Origin: Citrus sinensis
Lineage: Eukaryota > Streptophyta > Magnoliopsida > Sapindales > Rutaceae
NCBI RefSeq assembly: GCF_022201045.2
Contig: NC_068557.1
Coordinates: forward strand, 23,289,501 to 23,353,500
Direction: 5' to 3'
Length of the DNA: 64,000 nt
Part shown: positions 55,646 through 64,000 of the stretch, piece by piece
How positions within the stretch are numbered: the stretch's first letter is position 1
How the letters are laid out: every line of letters begins with the position of its first letter
Made by a program: the position numbers and the translations under genes
Notes under the pieces: model-generated
What the model was told of the DNA's origin: nothing
Database searches by the model: none
Seen by the model: only the letters and a program-made list of their open reading frames with translations

Positions 55646-58600
55646 TCATTCTACAAGGGAAATAACAAGGGCAACAGACATGCCCAAAATCAGGGAGGTC
55701 AACTGGACTGCAGAACTTTTCAACATTGAGTTGCCATTGCTATTCATTTCTGCGAGCACCCCAGCAACTGCAATGTATATAAACCCGCCTGCGGTAAAAC
55801 CCTGCAAAAAACCAAAGGAACAAAGAAAGATATGTCAACTTAAAATTATGACATCAAACAAAAATTAATGTTACCTATGGTATAAAAGATGCTTTACCTC
55901 GATCAAAGATGACTGTCCTGGATCTTGTCCTAAGAGCAAAGCCTACAGCGAAAGCAGCAACTCTTAATTGGTTTTCATTGCTTCAAATAATACCTGGAGT
56001 TACTACACTTACACTGAAGAAATAACACTCACCATTGCAGTTCCTGCCAGAGCCACAAGAGCTGAGAGAAAGTTGAAGAAGAGAGCTTTTGATACGCTGA
56101 AACCTGATCTTACCAAAATACCAAAATCACCAACCTGTGGCGGAGAAGGGATAATAAAGCTGTTAGTTTAACAACAATAATGACAACTAGATATTGAAAA
56201 TGCAATTTCCTCGACCACCCTCACAATGGGGGAATGCATTGCTTTTGAAAAAACAAATAAAATACTGAGATAAACAATTCAAACATGTCAAAAAGAACAA
56301 AAATTCAAACAACGAAAATTATCCATCGTCCACCCGTTTTTTCACCGTTTTTCAAAAATACACAAATCTTTTTTTTTTTTTTTTGCTGCGCTCCACGTTA
56401 AGTTAATATATTTTTTATTGGTCCACTCTCGTTATAACATTGTTAGAACTTTGCTGACATCATAAGGGTAAAATTGTCATTTCACAACGACATAGTAGTG
56501 GAAATGTGCAAACAATATAACTTCAAGTGGAGTTCAGTAAAAAAAAAAAAAAGAATTGTGTATTTTTGAAAAAATACGAAAAAAACAGGTGGCCGATGGA
56601 TAATTTATCTTTTACATTTGAGGGTAAAAAAGTCATTTACACAATATTCCGTTAGTTTTCTTAACGGTCTCCAAACGGAAGTGGAAAAGTGAAAAGAAAT
56701 GTAATTTCAAGTGGATTCCAGCCCAAAAAAAAAGAATTGTGTATTTTTAAAAAACTTGGAAAAAACAGGTGGACGGTAGATAATTTCTTTTCAAACAATT
56801 CAATAAAATACTGAGATCAACAATTCAAACATGTCAAAAACAAATAAAATACTGAGATAAACAATTCAAACATGTTAAAAAGAACAAAAATTCAAAACTT
56901 GAATAAGACATTCTGTTCAGAAGAGAAAAGAAGATTATAACCAATTTTACTGTTCCATCTTCAGAATTTATTTGCACATGAGAAGGATAAATAATGTGTT
57001 CGGCATAATGACAATCATTTTGTTGTAAAAACTTCTCTGAAAAAGAAAATTTTCATTCTGCATCTTCCTAGAGTTAAATTTCATCATACATCAAAATTAC
57101 AAGGGACATAGCAAAATGCCATTCACTATCAAATAAACAGAGAGATGAAACCCAACCTCTTGAGGGATCTCATGGGCAAGCAAAAACAAGGTTCTAGACC
57201 ATCCACCAACAGATCCATAAAGTAGAAAAGCACTTCCCAGAGCCATTCCATCGGTAAAATTATGCTGCGAGATCAACACATGAACCATTTTAATTAAAGT
57301 CGAATGTAAAGTAAAAAAGCATTGCTCAAACAACAAAAACTTTCCCTTCAAGCACAATTACATGATAGCTCAAATGCGAAAGGTTAGGAAGACATACTTA
57401 CAACACCATCAGAAAAGAGATTGAGATAACCAAACACGAGATTGGAAGCTGATTGAACAGGTTCTTTCTTTTCTGAGGATTTAACGTCACTGGAAGAGCC
57501 ATCTGCAGCATCTACATCTGATTTATAATCTCCATCAACAGAAGTCGTCTTTCTCTGCATAATGCAAGCATATCAGATAACACTTAATATCTGCAACAAG
57601 AGTCCAATTACATGAGCAATTAATTATTCGAAGAAAATCCCTATTAGCACTATTTACTTTAACTTTCACGGAACTAAGTACCTAATACATATCCCCAGAC
57701 ATGCACATACATATGTTTTCTCCGAAACAATTGTGATGGTGTCTGCCCAAATCCGTCCAATGACACATCTACCAACACAAACAAATATTGAAGCTCTACC
57801 TTATGATATGCACTCTTTGCCAGGTCAAATCCTTTTCCTGAAACAAATTCTATCCCAGGCCTGCTCCCCAGCTCAAGATTTAAACTTTAAAAATTGCAGT
57901 CGCCAGCAAAACATAGTACTTCTAGTTGTCCATGTAGTACATTTTTCAAATGCCTAAACCGACTCTAGGTTCAAAACTATTCAAGCCATGGCCGGAGCCA
58001 GAGAGTGAACTTGCTAAACCAATCACAACATGATAATTACTCAGCTTACCCTCCGAAGAAGAGTTTCATGTTGAGCAAGATTATCCCCATTCAAAGAGTC
58101 TTCTGACACCTCATCTGAAACGATTCCTTCAGTTCCACTGGAAGATTCTGATTGTGTTTTTCCAAGATCATCATCATCCTTCAATTTCTTACTACTCTTA
58201 AGATGGTGGTGGTGATGACCATGGCCCCATGAGTTAGATTCCCCTGAGTTCTCTTCAACGTATCTCACTATTTTCTCTACAATAAGAAAGAGTACAATTC
58301 CAGCTGCAACAAACAATATGCCACAGTAAGAACTCAAACGTACTCTGATCCAATCAGTTAAGTCCTTTATTACAATTAAGATTTTAGCAAAAAAATAAAT
58401 AAAATCTAAACAACAAAATATAAATGAAGAAAGGAGAAAGCACGAAGCAACATTATTAAATACCCTACATATTTGAACGTGTTAGATAGAATTAGGTGCA
58501 AAATAGCATATGTTACAAAATATGTTCTAATCCTTAAATACACATTGTCTATCACTCTATATGAGTTTTGCTAATGCATATGGTTAATACAGGTGAGTAA

Positions 58601-61600
58601 CACATGCATAAAAAAATTTGATTACTCACCCAGTACAGATATTCCCACAGAAAGATCTTGTAAAGAATGTGAATGCGAATGCGAATGCTGCTCACGTCCA
58701 ACATGAACCTGATGAGCCTTGTTCTCATGGTGATCATGTGAGTGGGAATGCTCACCACCTGCAAAGATAATTTGTTAATTCATGGCCGGGTAAAATCTCG
58801 TTTAGTCCCGATATTTTAAGGTTAATGGCTTAGTGCTCGTTTAGTCCCTATATGTTTAAAAATACCTCAAAACATCCCCGACATTAAATTATTAGCACAT
58901 TTCCTCTTACTTTTTGTTGCTTTTGGCTTAATTTTTACAATATTACCCTCTTACAATATATTTTTTGGACATTAGTAAAAAGAAAAAAATTAATTATCAA
59001 TTTAATCTCAAAAAATAAAATAGAAACAAAATTAATATATGTTACTTTTTTGTAACACACTACTGAGGAATTAATATATTAATTTTTTTATTACTAATGT
59101 CCAAAAAAAAGGTAATTTAATTATTTTTACAATAAAATTTTTTTGGACACATGTAAGCTTTCACAAAAATTAATATATATTCTTTTTGTTTTTATTTTAT
59201 TTTTGGGGTTAAATTGATAATTTAATTTTTTTTCTTTTTATTAATTTTATAAAAAGAAACATTATTGTAAGAGGGTAATATTGTAAAAGTAAGTCAAAAA
59301 AATAAAAAGTAACAGCAGGGATGTCAATAATTTAAGGGTAGGGATGTTTTGAGGTATTTTTAAAAATATAGGGACTAAATAGGAACTAATCTTAAAATAT
59401 AGGGATGAAACGAGCTTTTACCCTTCATGTCCGAACTAACAAGATACAGTGGTACAATAATGCCAGTAGGTAGTAATTCTGTAAGGTTCAGAATTTTGAG
59501 ACTTGGATCTCGAAAAACATGAAGCAAGCAAAGATAATTGAAGTTGACCGTGAAGAAAGGATGAAAATATAGAACCAAAATTTGACATTTATTAATAGGA
59601 CTATAAAAAAATTAAAAAAATAAGGCAGCAACTACAAGTGAAAGCCACAAATGAATGAACTCTTTTATCACCTTATTACCTAAAATGACTGAAAGAGAAA
59701 AAGACTCTTAAGTACCTAAAACAGCCACCTCAGAGAAGTATTCATTAGAACAGCTCCACCATTGGGAGCAGTTAAAGCCTCTAAACTATTGTCAAGAACA
59801 ATTGCATTTTAAGACTTGTTCTAGCAGAATAAATTTAGGGTTGTAATGAGAATGGTAAGACATATCATTTGATCAATACTATACCAAAAGCATGTGGCAA
59901 TTGATGAAGAAAAGCATCACCCAACATAGCCCCAGCCTGCAAGTAAGAAAGTCAACCAAAAACAAAGCAAGATGTCAAGACACCATTAATCTTAAAAGCC
60001 TAATCTAATAAGGAAGCAACTACTGATATATTTGAACTATAACACGGCCATTCTAGTCAATAACCAAATTTAATTAATGAATGTATCGCATGGAAATCCA
60101 AAAACACAACATCTCAGTCAATCTAACACTAATAGTGTGGTGAAGAACATTAGTCCCAGAAACTTAAAATGACAAGAAAGAGTAACATACACCTTTAAAA
60201 GTTCACTAATGAATTTAACTACTGAACTTAAACAGACACATTTGCTACAATTTCATTGATAGAATGCAGAAATTTCAAGATTTGGGAGGAGTTACTAGGG
60301 AGGACACTCATGAGCAACAATAAGGGATCAGGAATAAACCTCTCCCAAGTATGCTAATATTTAAAGCAGAGAAAGTATTACAAATAACAGTGTCATGCTC
60401 AGAAAATCGATTGTTCTTGAAACTATAAAGATGGGTTGACAGCATCACCTAATATGCTAGTTTTTTGGGTTGTTTAGCAAGTGTTCAACTGTGACAGGAG
60501 GTGTTAAAGCATGTCTATATCTCTAGGATTCAGATCCTTTTTTATCATGATTTTTCCTTGCCTTTTTGAGATCTTTCGACATGTGTCATTTTATTAATTT
60601 GGATGGATCTAGTAATTTGGTTTTTAATAGAATAGCCACTTAAACACTGCATTTTGATCTACAAATGCTAGGATAGAGGCTTTTTTATGCTTTTTCCCCC
60701 CTTTCTTCAAAGTATAAGGCATATCATCAAAAACCTTAATCGCACATCTAAATCACCACTTGTTAGATATAATTAAAAATTTTATCACACAAAACTTGCT
60801 CTCCATCAAAACCCAACTTTTAAAATCTTCCCATGAGTCTTTTTAGCTTCAACTAAAGATCCATAACTCAAACAACCTTTTGAAAGCCAAAGAAATGTCT
60901 GACTATTAACTCGAATTCCTCACTCTTCCATCACATGTAAAAGCTCTATTCCCTATGAATTCCATTCAGTTCCCTGATCATTAAATTCATCGAAAGTTGC
61001 AGCACATCTATAACAATTAAAACTCAATATTCTCCAATACCCACAAAAATATTGTTTTAAAACAAAAAGAAAAAATCAAAATAATATTAAAAATGAGATC
61101 AGCTTTATAGGAAAAAAATGGATTTAGGTAAATTTTAGTAAATGAATGATTAAATAAGTCATTAGGAGTTGCCTTTTGAAATTTTAGCAGCTGTATTTTG
61201 AAGAGATTTCGCGTTTGCGTTTATGATAAGAGAATGGACATGAGAGATGCACAAAAGAGAGATTTGGGGTTTACTATTTAAAGACTAAAACGCTGTGTTT
61301 TAGTGGTTACTAAACTGAAAACCAAATAAATAAATCCTAGCCATCCAAATTGATAAATGGCACATTTCAAAGGATTTCAACAAGGCAAGTAAAAATCAAG
61401 ATCAGTAGAGGATCTAAATTCGAATATATATTCATTATGTGGATCCCAAGAACCTATGCCATGCGCCATGAAAGAATTGTCATGTTGGAGTGTGTCCCTA
61501 TGGTAAATGGGACAAGCATGCCCCAATAAGGATTGCCACAAAAGATGTGTAAGATAAGCTAGGTAAGCTCATGATGAGTGGGCTACATGTAATGAGGGCA

Positions 61601-63870
61601 TGACATGATTGAATGGGGAAGAATGTCCAAGGACCCAAATTGGATAATGGTTGATTTAGGCCTATTAAGGATAGATAGGCAACATCACCTAATAGGATAG
61701 TCTTTTGTGCCAATGGCTACCTAAATAGGATTTTTTTTTTTTGGGCCAATTAATGCAAAACTTTATCCATGCAATCAACACAAAATTAACCAATTGGGTG
61801 ATATTACCTGGCTAACATTTTAAGCCCAAAATCAACAAAATTTACCATCCAGAAGATTTCAAGTTCCCATCAGACACTTCAAAGCTCTGTGTTAAGAGTT
61901 TTACGTTAAGATTTCAACATTACTATTGAAATTTCTAGGTTTTGTGTAAGCAGTTTCAAGTTTTGTATTGATGACCGTTTACATGCATGTATATTAACCA
62001 ATCCCAAAATCCGCACATAATCCATCCAATTTAAGGTTGTGATATTCCCCCCCAACCAATCATGTCAAACACTCGTTAGATTTAACCAACCTTTCAAGGG
62101 CATACTTGGCCTATCTTGCCCATCCTTGTAATAATTTCAATAAGAACACACCATCCTTTTTATCGTAAGGACACAATATAACATGGCAATTCAGTTGAGG
62201 TGCATGAGACAAGATCTTGAGGGTGCATATAACTAAGAAAAACTCAAGCATACACTAATCCCACTTGTCACAAGCCGAGCACTTGTCATCAATCCAAAGA
62301 CTAGCTCACTACCAACTTATATAAACCTAAGATCAACCCGTTTTCTAACTAATCTGGCACCATGACCATATTATTGGAAAATACTTTCTTTACCTGAAAT
62401 ATCAGCAAACCTCATAAGGTTTATAAATTCTCTATTGTTTAGTCAAAATATTAGGGAGAAATTGTCAACCCTCATAAGGTTTATAAATTCTCTATTGCTT
62501 AGTCAAAACATAAGAGAGAGAATTTGTTAGCTATCTATTTTCTTTCAACTATCCCACCCGCATTAGCTCCTTAATAACCTCCCTAGTCAATCATCCCCTA
62601 TAAGCATAATATTAGCTACCATAACACTCATGACACTAGCACCAAACTCTTGATTACCTTGTCCTTTCGTTCCTTCTTCATGTAATTCATCTTTCAAAAT
62701 TATTTTACACTTAAAAAGCAATTGGTAATCATTACACTACGATCCCAGAAAGAGAAAAATGTTACATGGTGGACTGATTGTTCTGTTCTTGCAGATGTCT
62801 CTCACACTTAAGAGCATTCAGTAGTGTCAATAACTAAAAATTCTACTAAGTGAAAATGTGTCATACTGTCATATAGCGGTCACACAATTATCCTGATAAG
62901 TCATGAAAAACTCGAGTATTCTAAAATGGATTTTCTTATCTTAAAATCAAAAGGGCTTCCACACTGCATTTTACTCATCTTAACATAAAAAGGACTTCTT
63001 CACAAACTAGGAAACTCCAGATTCAAGATGAAAAACCTAGGGATCACGCCTACAGCTTCCCAAAAGAACAGTGGCTTTGAGATTACTCTTATTATATCCA
63101 CAGAAACAAAGCATGAAATACTTCATACAATGAGTAATTGAAGAGATTCTTAACATTTCAGTAATGGAAGTTAAGAAATAGAAAATCTAGCCCTTTAGTG
63201 ACACAAGTTAAGAATTGTAGAAGCAGAAATAATAACGAATCTGCCAACGATCAAGTAATCCAAAATCTGGGGAAGCATACAGCAAAAAATCAATCAATAT
63301 TGGTTGGTAACAGGTCCCCAAAGGAATTGATTAAGATGTGAACCAGTAAAAACATATCTTAACATTTGCAAAATAAAAATATATCTTAATATTTGCAAAA
63401 TCTTTTCTTTAAAGAACAGATAACTTTGGTGTTTAAATCCATTTGAATCCTTCAACAGGCTTTCTAATAATATAAAAATTGTGGAATTTTTCTGGTAACA
63501 AGGAAGCAATGTAATAGTAATAACAATCACACCGGCAGTTATATAAAATATAAACTTTGAGTTTCCTCAAATATGTTTCTATGGCTTTTAATCACTAGCT
63601 ATCAAGTCTAAGTGGGTTATCAAGTCTAGGTGGGTGGTACAAATTAGCCGTGAAGTAAAAGTTGACACTTCAACAGCGGGCCCAAACATATGATATTATA
63701 GAATGGTTGCATAATTTCACTGAATTTGTCAAGAACATACAGCATATATCTATAAAGTACAATTAAAAAGCAATCAAATTTTCAAAACTAAATACAAAGG
63801 TGTGATATGAAGAACCTTACCCCAAATACAGCCAATGAGTCGACAACGGCTTTGGATGGCTTCCCTTGAA
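55646..63870 (-). CDS. IAR1: ZIP zinc transporter of the KE4/IAR1 type, 3' nine exons (5' end outside window)
   Basis: Exons on minus: 63870-63821, 59936-59885, 58758-58630, 58303-58050, 57554-57402, 57264-57157, 56134-56033, 55942-55898 and 55801-55646, all with GT-AG borders and consistent phase, encoding about 340 residues. IAR1 is an ER/secretory-pathway ZIP transporter, ortholog of SLC39A7; Arabidopsis mutants resist IAA-amino-acid conjugates. Seen: GAMLGDAFLHQLPHAFG (TM2 region), a His-rich loop (HSHSHDHHE.., HSHSHSHS), a second His cluster HGHHHHH, the ZIP core HNFTDGMALG and HEIPQEVGD, and the final helices ending LVISLVE. All metal-site histidines of the core are present. First exon(s) with the signal peptide lie beyond 64000. 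Confidence 0.9.
56313..56790. mobile_element. MULE-type MITE in an IAR1 intron
   Basis: Inverted ends gaaaattatccatcgtccac and, reversed, aagaaattatctaccgtcca are flanked by a perfect 9-bp TSD ttcaaacaa (56304-56312 and 56791-56799). The right end region is present twice (about 56500-56620 and 56690-56790). The element sits inside a local tandem repeat (aatactgaga..caattcaaacatg) with copies at about 56260 and 56805-56890. Intron between exons 57264-57157 and 56134-56033. Confidence 0.82.
58788..59423. mobile_element. MULE-type MITE with ~95-bp TIRs in an IAR1 intron
   Basis: Ends gggtaaaatctcgtttagtc and, reversed, gggtaaaagctcgtttcatc continue inverted for about 95 bp (through aaaatacctcaaaacatccc). 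The 9-mers ttcatggcc (58779-58787) and ttcatgtcc (59424-59432) match at 8 of 9. 636 bp, non-coding. It lies in the intron between exons 59936-59885 and 58758-58630. Confidence 0.85.
59937..63820 (-). other. Long IAR1 intron
   Basis: 3.9 kb between the exons ending VDSLAVFG and starting AGAMLGDAF. No coding sequence is recognised in it. It contains a 60-bp tandem duplication at about 62406-62525 and an unplaced block at about 61440-61740 that may be a repeat. The intron's AT content and lack of ORFs fit non-coding sequence. Confidence 0.7.
62406..62525. repeat. 60-bp tandem duplication in the IAR1 intron
   Basis: Two adjacent copies of a unit containing ctcataaggtttataaatt and tctctattg(t/c)ttagtc, with exact 60-bp spacing and a few differences. 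Confidence 0.85.
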
Positions 63871-64000
63871 CTGAAGTAACACAACAAGCTCATTTATCAC
63901 TCCACAATCAATTAATCAAAAGCCCATTACTAATCTAAAGTGAAAGTAAAAATAATGATAATAATAAAAATAGTAATGATAATAATAAAATCATTTAAGT

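Noticed and set aside
61440..61740. Block in the IAR1 intron that reads like a repeat fragment
   Set aside because: No terminal repeats, TSD or coding motif could be paired, so it is not called as a mobile element.

Overview
This 64 kb window is nuclear DNA of a eudicot plant. It has AT-rich spacers, GT-AG introns, plant-only gene families, and nested LTR retrotransposons, MULEs and hAT elements. The encoded proteins resemble those of Citrus or a relative, but that is recollection only. No rRNA, tRNA, CRISPR or organellar segment was seen.

Layout. (1) 1-1481: spacer with decayed, unrecognised coding-like sequence. (2) 1482-2684, minus: intronless ANTH-domain clathrin-assembly gene. (3) 3736-4643, minus: two-exon type-C response regulator (ARR22/24-like) with a probable 5'-UTR intron. 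(4) About 6.85-49.6 kb: a tandem array of four stellacyanin-like phytocyanin genes (7096, 17841, 39424, 43535; all plus). Transposon insertions have expanded it; without them the first-to-second and third-to-fourth gene spacings are almost equal, about 4.1 kb. (5) 49.6-52.7 kb: spacer with a dead LINE RNase H tail. (6) 53112-54034, plus: three-exon gene for a small, acidic, unrecognised plant protein. (7) 55646 to beyond the right edge, minus: 3' part of a KE4/IAR1-type ZIP zinc transporter gene, nine exons visible, with two MULE-type MITEs in its introns.

Transposons inside the array. Between genes 1 and 2 an hAT element (9091-15682, 8-bp TSD) carries a nested MULE (9530-15567). The MULE has ~110-bp TIRs, a MuDR-type transposase gene broken by TAG codons, and a convergent intact ORF for a GRF-type zinc finger with a C-terminal membrane segment. 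The hAT empty site is present once at the matching position between genes 3 and 4. Between genes 2 and 3 an old Copia element (A, 19353-36664) is split by a younger complete Sirevirus-like Copia (B, 23349-33605, TSD gaatc). Copia B has an envelope-like ORF, repeated polypurine tracts and U3 repeats built on AACGGTTAACCGTT. The 3' part of Copia A is replaced by the 3' portion of a Gypsy element.

The most unusual locus is gene 4. A retroposed, dead UVSSA copy (44070-48123, TSD tttggcctg) landed antisense in its last codons, so the gene's new C-terminus (V-L-F-L-F-L-F-L-L) is read from the complement of the retrocopy's A-rich tail. This may rebuild a hydrophobic GPI-anchor signal. The retrocopy itself contains a solo LTR (45049-46546, TSD caatt).

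The host genes are not an operon and show no shared pathway. The coherent biology here is phytocyanin array duplication, layered transposon insertion, and remodelling of one phytocyanin by retroposition.
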